Shown here: one piece after another, positions 9,400 through 18,184 of the stretch
How the letters are laid out: each line of letters starts with the position of its first letter
Numbering within the stretch: the stretch's first letter is position 1
Assembly: GCF_903166585.1 (NCBI RefSeq)
Contig: NZ_CAESCM010000014.1
Span: 116,099-180,098, forward strand
DNA: 64,000 nucleotides
From: Pedobacter ghigonis
GTDB lineage: Bacteria; Bacteroidota; Bacteroidia; Sphingobacteriales; Sphingobacteriaceae
Reading direction: 5' to 3'
Translations under genes and position numbers: made by a program
Notes under the pieces: generated by a model
Database searches by the model: none
Told to the model about the DNA's origin: nothing
What the model saw: the letters and a program-made list of their open reading frames with translations, nothing else

Positions 9400-9760
9400 A
9401 GGATATTATTTCATATCCATGTTCATATAGGTTGATTTTTTGGATCATTCGAACCTTTTTAATTCTATCTCTTTCTGTTTTTTTGAAATAAAATATATTT
9501 TGTGTCCGAATGGGTTGAATTTTTTTATCTTAGTGTTTCTTATCGATTTAACTAAGCATTGCTGTTAAACTCCCTGGGTTTTTAACAGAAGGTTTTTAAA
9601 ATATTCGGGCTTTGTCCTGATCTGCCGTTCTAAGAGAAATGATCGGTTTAAACGAAGGGTTCTGATACAACCTTTCGTTTTTTTATGGCTATACAGGAAA
9701 CGATGTTCCTCCTTTCTTGCTAAATGGTGTAACCTTATTGATTTTGTTTTTCATGGTAGT
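9400..9760. other. 361-base gap between TonB receptor and its downstream lipoprotein gene
   Basis: AT-rich with no supported ORF. It contains a hairpin, AACGAAGG (9651-9658) with CCTTTCGTT (9671-9679), followed on the plus strand by a T run. No exact TAnnTTTG element was found for the lipoprotein gene. The size of the gap leaves it unclear whether the two genes share a transcript. Confidence 0.4.
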
Positions 9761-12700
9761 TTAAAAATTATAGGTAATGGAAGTACTGTAGGTGCGGCCA
9801 AACTTTTGTTTAAATGTGATTTGGTCTCCATCGTCGTATTTGTTGCTAAAACCTGATTTTAAGCGCATCATATTACTTGTGTCGATTCCATCGAAAACGT
9901 AATCGGGGTTAGCTTCATAACTCGCCGTATTGCGGTAAAACATGGAAGCAGTATTTAATAAGTTGCCTGCATTGAGCTTAATTTCGAATCTGTTCTTTAA
10001 AAATTTATAGCCAAGTTGAGCGTCTATCTGATCGCGTGCCTGTTCATATTCAACATCAATTGGTTTATCGCCTACGAGGTAAGTTTTATAACCAGATTTA
10101 TTGTATGCAATATTGAAACTGAAATGTTTGTCGGTATACTGAATGCCGGCATTAAACTGATAAGGCGATTGCCCGTACATCGCCCGTTTTTGTTTAACTG
10201 GTGCCTGGATATTTGGGCCTGTAGGATTATTGGGATCTGAAATGGAGTAGGTGCTTGTTACTACCGAACTTTGTAGGGTTACATTGCCATATGCTGTTAA
10301 TCTGGATAAAAATGTGAGATCGGCAATAAAATCGAGATTTTTGCGGAATTCGAATTCCAAACCATAAACCTTTGCCCAATCGGAGCTTTTGGTATAGTAG
10401 GTATAATTACCAGTTGCAGAGTTAACGGTAATTTCTGCAGGTTTATCAAAATATTTGTAATACCCGCCAATAGAAATAATTTCTCCAAGGCCCGGAAACC
10501 ATTCCGTTTTAAAATCATAGCTATCAATTCGGGTACTGTATAAACCCTGGTTACCAAACTGTCCGTCTAAATAGGGGCTATATCTAAAAAAGCCACTATT
10601 GTCTAATAATTCAGGACGTATAACACTGCTAGATATTGCTGCTCTGATGTTTATTGCATTTACCGGACTATAGGTTATATTGGCAGAAGGAAGCCACTGC
10701 CATTTACGATCGGGTTTTAGGGAGAAACCAGTTTGTCCGATTGCATTGCTGAAGCCATTTTTAATTTCCTTGTACGAATAATATTCTGCACGCACTCCCC
10801 ATACGAGACGCAAATTAGAAAGTAAACGATTATCGAGCATGATATATCCTGCTTGCGTGTAGCTCTTTCCTTCATAATTATCTAAGAAAAGTGGGGTAAC
10901 GGAATAAAAGTACCTATCAAATCCCATGTTGTCGGGATTTATCATTTGGCTTACAGGGATGTATTTTAGGCTGTCGGCTAGGGTGTTACTACCCGAAAAA
11001 GAAGCAATTTGCCAATTAAATTCACCTTTTTTGCGGTTACCAAAATACCCTGTTTTTAAACTATTGCGAATTTCCTTAAACTTAAAGGGAACAGTGGCCG
11101 AAAGATTCCAGGAGTAATGCCCTTCTTCATTCTGGTAATGGTGACGAGACATGGGCATAATTTCTATTTGAGTAGAAAGGTTGTAGCCATAAAAATATAG
11201 ATACTCGTTTCCGATTAGTTTAGGGCTGCTTGAGGCAACTACCAAATCTTTTTCTTCACGGCGAATACTTGTACGGGCAATATCCCAATCTATCTTTACC
11301 TGGCCCAATTGATGTTGCCCACTCAGTTTATGCTGAAAAAGATCGGTGTAGGTGGGGTCTTCTGTCTCCTGAATCCGGTTTGGCGGAAGACTAAAATCAC
11401 TTTCATCTTTATTGAAACCGGTAACCCTCACCATGGCATTATCATATAAATGGGTATAGGTATTGCGAAAGCTGAACCTGTTTTTACCAAGCTGTAAACC
11501 TAAATTCAGGATTCCGCCCAGTGTGGTATTAAAACCATAGGATGCGCCGTTATTATTGGGATAGGCTATGTTCCAGTCGCTTCTGTTCTGATTTTCGATC
11601 AGGTTAATGTTTTGCGTATTGCGATAGCTCAAAGCCCCTGTAAAACCGAATTTATTGTGGTTAGCGGTATCTAAGCCGATTAAACGGCCAATGGTAAACT
11701 GGTAATTTTGAGCTGGTGCTGCTTTATATTTATAAACGCTTACATTGTCATTCGTAAATCTTTTGCTCTGATCAACTACCTTTTTTTGATATGCTGCATC
11801 GGTTAATGAAGTATTAGGGGCAATGGTTTTAACGGTATGTTCTAAACCTTCCGGATAATCTCTTCGGCCATCGTCAAAACCAAAATAATCATACTTTCCC
11901 CGTTTATGACTCAAAAAATCCTTGCCGGTACTCTGATCGTTATACGATGTACCTGCTGTAAAGCTCATGAAGTTTTCGGTTGGGATATCTTTCGTATTGA
12001 TCTGGATTAGTCCGCCTCCAAAACTGGTATTCATATCAGGCGTTACTGATTTACTTACTACCACATTATCAACCAGATTAGAAGGAATGAGGTCGAAAGA
12101 AAAGTTACGCGTTTGGGCTTCAGTACTGGGCAGGGTAACGCCATCTAACTGTGCTGAATTATAGCGTTCGCCAATTCCGCGAACAATTACAAATTTATTA
12201 TCTATCGAACTTACGCCACTGATGCGTTTCAAACTTTCACCTATATTTTTATCGGGTGTTCTGGCAATTTGATCGGCACTTATCCCATTACTAATCTCGG
12301 ATGCATTTTTCTGACGGGCCAGTAAACCCTCAACCGAAGCTTTTTTGTAGCTGGCGGTTACGATCACCTCCTGCAAGCCTTTGGCATCGGGTTTCAGGGC
12401 AATGTTTAGCAGAGTACTTTTATCGGCTTTTACCTCTACATCGCTAATGCGCTGGGTATAAAAAGAAATGTAACTGATTTCTAATGTGTATTTTCCGGGC
12501 TCGGCTACCAAGGTATAACTACCATCGCTGGCGGTTTGTATAGCTTTTCCGGTTTCGGTTATTTTAATTGAGGCACCGGGCAAGGTTTCGCCCTTTTCAT
12601 CGAAAACTTTTCCGGATATCCTTCCGGGTTTTACCGGATCGGCCATTTTATAAAGCAATATGGTATTGGCATCGGCAAATCTGAAAGCTACCTTCGTACC

Positions 12701-13012
12701 TGCGAGTATTTTTTTCAGTACCTGATCTACCGGCATGTTTTTTACTTCGAGGTTAATCTTTTCCTTTTCGTTGAAGATGGAGCGGTTATAGTTAATTGCA
12801 TAGCCTGCTTTCTTTTCCAATAAGGTAAGGGAAGCAGGAATATTGAGGTTGGTAATGCTCAGGCTTAAACCTGCTTTGACAGGCGTTTGCATAAAACCAT
12901 GGGCAGTGCCTTGTTTAAAAAGAAAGAGGCATAACAACAGGGCGGCAAGGGCAGGCCGGCAATCAAAATTGATAATATATTCTTTTATATATTCATAAAA
13001 CCCTATTTTCAT
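9761..13012 (-). CDS. TonB-dependent outer-membrane receptor with STN and carboxypeptidase-like domains
   Basis: The ATG at 13012 is preferred; the same frame extends to a GTG at 13039. Domain order: signal anchor (ALAALLLCLFLF); an STN secretin/TonB short N-terminal domain (~residues 50-120, with SLTLLEKKAGYAINYN), which normally talks to a FecR anti-sigma factor; a carboxypeptidase regulatory-like domain (GRISGKVFDEKGETLPGASI); a TonB plug (QIARTPDKNIGESLKRISGV, FVIVRGIGERYNSAQLDGV); then a large barrel ending FGRTYSTSITYNF. The RGIGERYN plug is of the classical receptor type, not the SusC type. FecR and ECF sigma genes lie directly upstream, so expression is probably induced by transmembrane signalling when ligand binds. 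The ligand is unknown. Confidence 0.92.
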   Translation of the reverse strand: MKIGFYEYIKEYIINFDCRPALAALLLCLFLFKQGTAHGFMQTPVKAGLSLSITNLNIPASLTLLEKKAGYAINYNRSIFNEKEKINLEVKNMPVDQVLKKILAGTKVAFRFADANTILLYKMADPVKPGRISGKVFDEKGETLPGASIKITETGKAIQTASDGSYTLVAEPGKYTLEISYISFYTQRISDVEVKADKSTLLNIALKPDAKGLQEVIVTASYKKASVEGLLARQKNASEISNGISADQIARTPDKNIGESLKRISGVSSIDNKFVIVRGIGERYNSAQLDGVTLPSTEAQTRNFSFDLIPSNLVDNVVVSKSVTPDMNTSFGGGLIQINTKDIPTENFMSFTAGTSYNDQSTGKDFLSHKRGKYDYFGFDDGRRDYPEGLEHTVKTIAPNTSLTDAAYQKKVVDQSKRFTNDNVSVYKYKAAPAQNYQFTIGRLIGLDTANHNKFGFTGALSYRNTQNINLIENQNRSDWNIAYPNNNGASYGFNTTLGGILNLGLQLGKNRFSFRNTYTHLYDNAMVRVTGFNKDESDFSLPPNRIQETEDPTYTDLFQHKLSGQHQLGQVKIDWDIARTSIRREEKDLVVASSSPKLIGNEYLYFYGYNLSTQIEIMPMSRHHYQNEEGHYSWNLSATVPFKFKEIRNSLKTGYFGNRKKGEFNWQIASFSGSNTLADSLKYIPVSQMINPDNMGFDRYFYSVTPLFLDNYEGKSYTQAGYIMLDNRLLSNLRLVWGVRAEYYSYKEIKNGFSNAIGQTGFSLKPDRKWQWLPSANITYSPVNAINIRAAISSSVIRPELLDNSGFFRYSPYLDGQFGNQGLYSTRIDSYDFKTEWFPGLGEIISIGGYYKYFDKPAEITVNSATGNYTYYTKSSDWAKVYGLEFEFRKNLDFIADLTFLSRLTAYGNVTLQSSVVTSTYSISDPNNPTGPNIQAPVKQKRAMYGQSPYQFNAGIQYTDKHFSFNIAYNKSGYKTYLVGDKPIDVEYEQARDQIDAQLGYKFLKNRFEIKLNAGNLLNTASMFYRNTASYEANPDYVFDGIDTSNMMRLKSGFSNKYDDGDQITFKQKFGRTYSTSITYNF

Positions 13013-13060
13013 GGGTTCAAGATGTTTTTTAATGTTCACGTGTTAAAAACTTTTGTTTTA

Positions 13061-13090
13061 AGAGCCCGACTGTTAGCGCAGTCTGGCTCT
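13061..13090. other. Hairpin between fecR and the TonB receptor gene
   Basis: AGAGCC (13061-13066) pairs with GGCTCT (13085-13090), and GACT with AGTC inside, with one mismatch and an 8-base loop. There is no T run on the minus strand, so it may be a processing or stabilising structure rather than a terminator. Confidence 0.45.
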
Positions 13091-13176
13091 TTGTTCATGT
13101 TTAGCAGTTTAATTGTTTTTCATAGGTATTTCCGGTAGTGTTGCGCAGGCTTTGCGCTATAATTGTAGCTAACCTA

Positions 13177-14205
13177 TCATTGGCAGCCCTCCCCCCATAC
13201 GGTAATTGTTTTGTTGTTCGTGTTTATTTTATAGTGTATCTGTTTGCCGCTCATGATGCTGATCTGCTGCATAATATTATTAATGCTTTTGTTCGAAAAG
13301 GTAGCATTGAAGGTGCATTGGGTAAGTTTGGTGCCTTTTAAATCGAAGTGTACGTTGTAATATCTTTCTAAACTTTTAAGCATTACGGGCAGTGTTACAT
13401 TTTTGTAGGCAAATGTGTTTTTAATCCATGCGTTTACGGTTTCAACTGGCGCGGTACTGATGCTGTGGCGCTGTGCTTTCAGGTTATAGCTGATTATCAT
13501 GCCCGGGGTAAGGCGCGAGAGTTCTTTTAATTTCCCCTGGTTTAGCGCCGAAACCTTAACTTTTCCGGTGCGTACGGCTACGCTAAAGGTGCCGTCTTTA
13601 GGGTAGGCGTAAATATTAAACGATGTGCCGAGTACCTGGGTTTGCATTTGTCCGCTGTGTACAATGAAGGGACTGGTGGTATCGCGCTTTACTTCGAAAA
13701 ACGCTTCTCCTTCCAGTCTGATATTGCGCAGTGTACCTTTTACAAAGCGTGCCGGCCACGTAAGCTTACTGCCTGCACCCAGGTAAACAACTGAACTATC
13801 AGGAAGTACCAGTTTTACCTTTTCTCCTTTTAGCGTGGTTTTGCTTAACAGGGCAATGGTTTGGGCAGCCGGATTTTGTAGTTGTTTATACCTGTACCAG
13901 CCAAAGGCTGCCGAAACGATAATGAGGATGGCCGCGGCATATTTTAAACCTGGGTATAAGTTCCTGGTTTTGGCAACTGGTTTCTCTATTTTATTCCAGA
14001 TTTGGCTTAGGCCCTCTGTGGCTTCGGGCGAATAATCTGTGCTGCCTTTTTGCTGGTTCCATGTTGCTTCCATCAGGGCATGAAATTCGCTGTCTTCATT
14101 TGCCGGATCGGCCAGATAGCGCATGAGGATATCTTCCTCTTGCTGATTGGTTTTTCCTTCAAGGTAGCGTTTAAATAAAAGCTTTATGTTGTCGTTCTGT
14201 TCCAC
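13177..14205 (-). CDS. FecR-family anti-sigma factor
   Basis: 342 residues starting at a GTG. The cytoplasmic N-terminus (~1-80; KRYLEGKTNQQEEDILMRYL) is the sigma-binding part. One membrane helix follows (YAAAILIIVSAAFGWY). The periplasmic FecR domain then has GEKVKLVLPDSSVVYLGAGS, RNIRLEGEAFFEVKRD and FIVHSGQMQTQVLGTSFNIY. The C-terminal ~70 residues (YYNVHFDLKGTKL; FSNKSINNIMQQI) match the DUF4974 domain common in Bacteroidota FecR proteins. It senses the STN domain of the downstream TonB receptor and controls the upstream ECF sigma factor. The receptor gene begins 164 bases downstream. Confidence 0.95.
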   Translation of the reverse strand: MEQNDNIKLLFKRYLEGKTNQQEEDILMRYLADPANEDSEFHALMEATWNQQKGSTDYSPEATEGLSQIWNKIEKPVAKTRNLYPGLKYAAAILIIVSAAFGWYRYKQLQNPAAQTIALLSKTTLKGEKVKLVLPDSSVVYLGAGSKLTWPARFVKGTLRNIRLEGEAFFEVKRDTTSPFIVHSGQMQTQVLGTSFNIYAYPKDGTFSVAVRTGKVKVSALNQGKLKELSRLTPGMIISYNLKAQRHSISTAPVETVNAWIKNTFAYKNVTLPVMLKSLERYYNVHFDLKGTKLTQCTFNATFSNKSINNIMQQISIMSGKQIHYKINTNNKTITVWGEGCQ

Positions 14206-14337
14206 TTTTTATGCTGTAAACTAAATGCTCAATGTGCTGAGCTATAGTATATATGTTTGAGCGGAGTGATACGGCTATAGGGGGAGAAGATTTTTTTTAT
14301 GGAAGAGGGAAGATGGGAGATGGATGATGGAAGGTGG

Positions 14338-14928
14338 CTAACAAAAAATAATCAGCAAGAACGATAAAATAGTTTCAGGGGAGTAGGTTTTAAAGTATCT
14401 CCTCATAATACCCAGCGATTTTTTGAGGTGGTTGCTTACGGTATTTTTAGAGATACCCATCAATTGTGAAATTTCTTCGTGGGTATGGTGCTCGTTCCGG
14501 CTCAGGAGGTAGATTTTTTTTACCTGTGGCGAAAGGCAGTCGATGGCTTCCTGCGCAATACGTTTCGATTCTTTCACATCGAGCTGTTCTTCTATGGTAT
14601 TAAACGATTGTTCTTGTTTGATGCTTTCGTTCTGGTAACTTTTTTCGCGCGCTTTTTTGCGCAATGCGCCCAGGAAATTATTCTTGATCAGGGTATATAA
14701 AAAGGCTTCGAAATTTCTTTCAGCATCTATCTTAGTCCTGTTTTCCCATAGTTTTACAAAAGCATCCTGCGTAAGTTCTTCTGCTTCTTCGTGGTTACGG
14801 GTAAAATGATAGGCATAACCGTGTATTTTCTGGCGGTAAAGGTGATATATTTCGTTAAAGGCAGCCGAATCTCCGGTCCTTACTGCATTTAGAAGCTTTT
14901 TTTTCTTAAAATCATCTAACTTTTCCAT
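14338..14928 (-). CDS. ECF-type RNA polymerase sigma-70 factor
   Basis: 196 residues. Region 2 is seen in YRQKIHGYAYHFTRNHEEAE followed by ELTQDAFVKLWENR. Region 4 is a helix-turn-helix in LSPQVKKIYLLSRNEHHTHE and EISQLMGISKNTVSNHLKK. It is the first gene of the sigma / FecR / TonB receptor set. The 132-base gap to fecR holds a purine-rich GATGG-type low-complexity stretch (~14298-14337). Probable targets are the receptor and the lipoprotein genes downstream. Confidence 0.95.
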   Translation of the reverse strand: MEKLDDFKKKKLLNAVRTGDSAAFNEIYHLYRQKIHGYAYHFTRNHEEAEELTQDAFVKLWENRTKIDAERNFEAFLYTLIKNNFLGALRKKAREKSYQNESIKQEQSFNTIEEQLDVKESKRIAQEAIDCLSPQVKKIYLLSRNEHHTHEEISQLMGISKNTVSNHLKKSLGIMRRYFKTYSPETILSFLLIIFC

Positions 14929-14995
14929 GAGTAGCGGTTATATGGCCAAGTTAGCCGTCGCGTTTGAAGTTAATGTTAAGCGAATAAAACCTTTG

Positions 14996-16399
14996 TTATC
15001 GAACCTGACGGTGGGTGATTACCATGCTGTTGCGGGCTGCATTTGCTCTCGAATCTATCAGTACTACACCGGCTTCAAACCTGCTTTTTACACTGATTTT
15101 AGGCGAAACTAAAGCGGTAATACTTTTGCCGGTAGCACGGGCAACGGCTGCTTTAACCATCGGGTCGGCTGTATCACCAAAAGCAAGAAGAGGGAGCGTG
15201 TTGAGTTCGTTAATGGTTACATCGGGGTTAATTCCTACGCTGTAGCCACCGTTACCATTGGCATTAAAGAGTTTGTAAACAATGGGGTGCATTTCCCAGT
15301 TCACCAGTTTAGGTGTGCGGGCATCGAAAATTTTAAAGGAGGCTTCATCTTTACCTCTTGTTTTTTCGCCGATTTGTACTACCTGTATAAAAGGTTTCAG
15401 GTTATTGATCATCACCTCCGATGCCGAAGCGGTAGCGGTTGTGGTAAGGATATAAACCCTGCTTAACCCAAGGTTGTATTGCAATAGGGTATTGAAGTTT
15501 GCGGTGCGGTCGAAAGTGGCGGCACTGCCAATCGATTCGGTTTTTGTGCCCCCATTTTTATTGCCCTTGTAAATGATAAAAGGCTTATCGAACGAAACAT
15601 TTTGTGCAATCATAGCACATATGGCAGCTGCTTCGGCAACCTGACCGCCAGCGTTGTAACGCAAGTCTAAAATAAGATCGGATATGCCCTGACTTTTGAA
15701 ATTGCCAAAGACGGTGCTAAGCGAACTGGCCAAACCCGGAGTGAAATCGATAAAATACAGGTAACCAATTTTTTTTCCATCGCTTTCTATTACTTTACTG
15801 ATTTCGCGTTGATCGAGGATTATCCCTTTGGCCAGTTCCAGCGTTCGGGTGCCTGCCCAAATGCCGTTGCTTTGTTCGGCAAGGGTAAGCATAAACCGGT
15901 CGCTGCTTAAAATTTCCTGCTGCAGGGCCTGGGCATTAGCTGCTGTTATGGTTTTTGCATTGATTTTACTGATGTAATCGCCACGTTTTAAACCCGCACG
16001 TGAAGCAGGAGAATCTTTCAATACTACTTTAATCAAGCCAACAACTTTATCACTGTTCTGATCGCTGATGATTGTATAGTCGAAACCAAAATTCCTGTTG
16101 CCCGCAGGCGCTGTGGCGGCATCGTTGGGTAAGGTAATGTAAGAGAAACGATCGGCAGCGTTGCGCACTGAACTGAAAAAATTAAGCGGCGATTGCTCTA
16201 TTCCAGGATTAACCGGCAGCTGCTCATTCCAGTAGTAATACCTTTTCAGGCTGTCAAGCATCCAGGTGTTGATGTTTTCGTTACTGCCTGCAGGGTAATC
16301 GGGTTTTGAGTTATTCTTTTTGCACGATAACAATAAATAACTGCATAATAGTATGAAACATAGTTTTTTAAAGCATGAGGAGTAGAGAGAGGGAGCCAT
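14996..16399 (-). CDS. S41-family (C-terminal processing) serine protease, lipoprotein
   Basis: 467 residues. A lipoprotein signal ends YLLLSC (Cys26). An N-terminal helical domain (NINTWMLDSLKRYYYWNEQL) is followed by a PDZ domain (VVLKDSPASRAGLKRGDYIS, ~residues 125-150) and the S41 catalytic core: YLYFIDFTPG, DLILDLRYNAGGQ, the Ser region TATASASE (323-328) and the Lys of GEKTRGK. These give the Ser/Lys dyad of CtpA/Tsp-type proteases. It degrades or trims proteins at the cell envelope. It is oriented like the sigma gene, 67 bases upstream of it, and probably transcribed alone. Confidence 0.93.
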   Translation of the reverse strand: MAPSLYSSCFKKLCFILLCSYLLLSCKKNNSKPDYPAGSNENINTWMLDSLKRYYYWNEQLPVNPGIEQSPLNFFSSVRNAADRFSYITLPNDAATAPAGNRNFGFDYTIISDQNSDKVVGLIKVVLKDSPASRAGLKRGDYISKINAKTITAANAQALQQEILSSDRFMLTLAEQSNGIWAGTRTLELAKGIILDQREISKVIESDGKKIGYLYFIDFTPGLASSLSTVFGNFKSQGISDLILDLRYNAGGQVAEAAAICAMIAQNVSFDKPFIIYKGNKNGGTKTESIGSAATFDRTANFNTLLQYNLGLSRVYILTTTATASASEVMINNLKPFIQVVQIGEKTRGKDEASFKIFDARTPKLVNWEMHPIVYKLFNANGNGGYSVGINPDVTINELNTLPLLAFGDTADPMVKAAVARATGKSITALVSPKISVKSRFEAGVVLIDSRANAARNSMVITHRQVR

Positions 16400-16419
16400 T
16401 GTTTTTCCAGATTGATATG

Positions 16420-16427
16420 CAAACTTA
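16420..16427 (-). promoter_or_regulatory. -7 element TAAGTTTG for the S41 protease gene
   Basis: An exact TAnnTTTG on the minus strand, 20 bases before the ATG at 16399. No clear -33 box. Confidence 0.35.
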
Positions 16428-16526
16428 AAGCTACTAGTGTTAACAGGGGATTAAGTTTTGAAATGCTCAAAGACTAAAATTAAATGATTATCGAAATTGG
16501 GTTAGTGCTGGTGGACTGTTAATCGA

Positions 16527-16756
16527 TAACGGTAGCTAGTTGAAGCCTAACGGAGCTAAGTTTATGCCTAACGGAAGCATTTTGATCAGCAACGGAGCTT
16601 AGTTGAACGATAACGGAGGTAATTTGATCAGCAACGGAGCTTAGTTGACCAATAACGGGAGGTTTTGATGGGTAACGGAGCTTTGTTGAACGATAACGGA
16701 GGTAATTTGATGGGTAACGGAAGTATATTGTATGGTAACGGGAGTAATATCGTTAG
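16527..16756. repeat. 21-bp tandem repeat array, about 11 units
   Basis: Units begin TAACGG or CAACGG at 16527, 16548, 16569, 16590, 16611, 16632, 16653, 16673, 16694, 16715 and 16736. The spacing is 21 bases, except one step of 20. The core is TAACGGAGsTnnnTTGA with a variable 4-base tail. Both strands carry in-frame stops, so it is not a heptad-coding gene remnant. It lies between the S41 protease and the next minus-strand gene; the rest of this 564-base gap holds nothing else but a terminator. Confidence 0.85.
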
Positions 16757-16890
16757 CCACAATGATTGGTTTGTTTTATAACTTTAGGTAAATAAGCATT
16801 GGTTAAGCAGGGCAAATACCTCTTAAGATTATGCTATAGGAACGGTGTGGAATGCGATGCTGATTAGATGGTGTAAGGATTGATCGGGAC

Positions 16891-16926
16891 AAAAAAAACA
16901 GCTGCTCGTTGGTTACGGCAGCTGTT
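16891..16926 (-). terminator. Rho-independent terminator
   Basis: On the minus strand AACAGCTGC (16926-16918) pairs with GCAGCTGTT (16905-16897), followed by eight T. It sits 38 bases past the stop of the minus-strand gene at 16964. Confidence 0.85.
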
Positions 16927-16963
16927 AGTGATTTAGGGAAAATGGGATGATTTTTTTCATGAT

Positions 16964-17728
16964 TTAATCCATATTGGTTCTAATTGGAATTTTATTAATT
17001 GCTTTATATTGCGGGTGAGCTGTCCCCAACAACGATTTTACATAGTTTTTAACCCCTGCTGCCAGATCTGATATACCGGTATTGGGCGCAAACATAATTT
17101 CGTTGCGGGCAAAACGACTGTTGCTTATGGCCGTATTGGCTTCTAATACCAAATGGTTTTTGGTTAGCATATCGCTGTATAAGGCTTGTAATTGCTCTGT
17201 CTTTAGCTCATTTTCGTTGGGCTTGTAATCGGGTATAACGGCCAGTTGCTTAACTACTTTGTCGAAATTACTAAGTTGACTGTCGTAACCGAGTTGTACA
17301 CTTGAAATGGTAACAGGTGCTTTTTCGTCGCTTGTCTTATCCTTTGTATCTGTGCCTGGCTCTTCGGTTACCTCAGTAGTTTTAGGTTTACTTAGTTTTA
17401 CTCCCTGCACTTTTCGGTTTAAACTGATCAGGTTTTCAATTTGCTGCGGCATTATATTAATGGCTTTTGCTGCGCTTAATAACCTGGTGTTTAGTTTCTT
17501 TAAAGGCTCAAAAGCTGCACTGCGGGCATGAATGGCATTTTTTTGCTGAGCCAATTGTTCGTGCATATTGCTTAATGCCAACCGTGCCTGGTTTAGCTTA
17601 TCGGTTAGGTTGGCCAGCTTTATGGCCTCGCGCGAGGGGTTGTAACTGTCGCCCAGGGCCTGAACCCTCGAAATGATGTTTTCGAAGTTTGCTACATTTT
17701 TGGGAAACCCACTGTCTGGTGTTTTCAT
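16964..17728 (-). CDS. Hypothetical helical protein
   Basis: 254 residues, no signal peptide and no family recognised. It is mostly helical by composition: a first half with heptad-like stretches (LANLTDKLNQARLALSNMHE and QLAQQKNAIHARS), a charged linker rich in Thr, Glu and Lys (~residues 120-140), and a second helical half (LKTEQLQALYSDMLTKNHLV; FARNEIMF). The end has SLLGTAHPQYKAINKIPI. The two halves look loosely similar (xxFExxxxxxxxLxxSYxPxxxxxK versus SNFDKVVKQLAVIPDYKPNE), hinting at an internal duplication. It stands alone, with a good terminator behind it. Probably cytoplasmic. Confidence 0.75.
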   Translation of the reverse strand: MKTPDSGFPKNVANFENIISRVQALGDSYNPSREAIKLANLTDKLNQARLALSNMHEQLAQQKNAIHARSAAFEPLKKLNTRLLSAAKAINIMPQQIENLISLNRKVQGVKLSKPKTTEVTEEPGTDTKDKTSDEKAPVTISSVQLGYDSQLSNFDKVVKQLAVIPDYKPNENELKTEQLQALYSDMLTKNHLVLEANTAISNSRFARNEIMFAPNTGISDLAAGVKNYVKSLLGTAHPQYKAINKIPIRTNMD

Positions 17729-18184
17729 TTTTTTTAATTTTTAAAAGGTTTATAATTGTTTAATTAATGCTGTAACGCAAAGATTTTATACTTATTACTA
17801 TTAATTTAGTTGTTTAAGGAGATTTATTTTTTTGTAACGGTTATTCTTATGGGGAGTGGCCTTGAATTTCTATGCAGTCAAAGTGTGTTAGGTTAACAGA
17901 TACAATAAAAATGGCTATCAGGAAGCTGTTCAAAAAAGAATAAAAAATTTATAGGTCTATCAGGTTAGTGGGGACAGCCACATCTAGCACGTGCTTTGGG
18001 CGGTGTCTCCACCACCCATTTGATATTGCGCAGAATTTTAAACAGTTTCTTATTATATAGCATAAAAATGTTATTGTTGTAGTAAATTAAATTATGCTCA
18101 TTTAAATTACCTCTCATGACCAAATTTTTAAAAGGCAGCGACCTGAATGCTGCATTGGCGAAAATTATCAGAGATTCGGCAATC
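17729..18184. other. 456-base gap with one doubtful small minus-strand ORF
   Basis: AT-rich. On the minus strand an ATG at 18117 opens a 50-codon frame ending at 17965 whose C-terminus reads PPKARARCGCPH. It has no homologue I recognise and no modification or export gene next to it. No other structure is evident. Confidence 0.3.

Noticed and set aside
9651..9684. Hairpin with T run considered as terminator of the TonB receptor gene
   Set aside because: The T run is on the plus strand while the gene is on the minus strand, so it cannot be assigned to it with confidence.
16527..16756. Tandem array considered as a CRISPR array
   Set aside because: Units are 21 bases head to tail with no unique spacers, and no cas genes are present.
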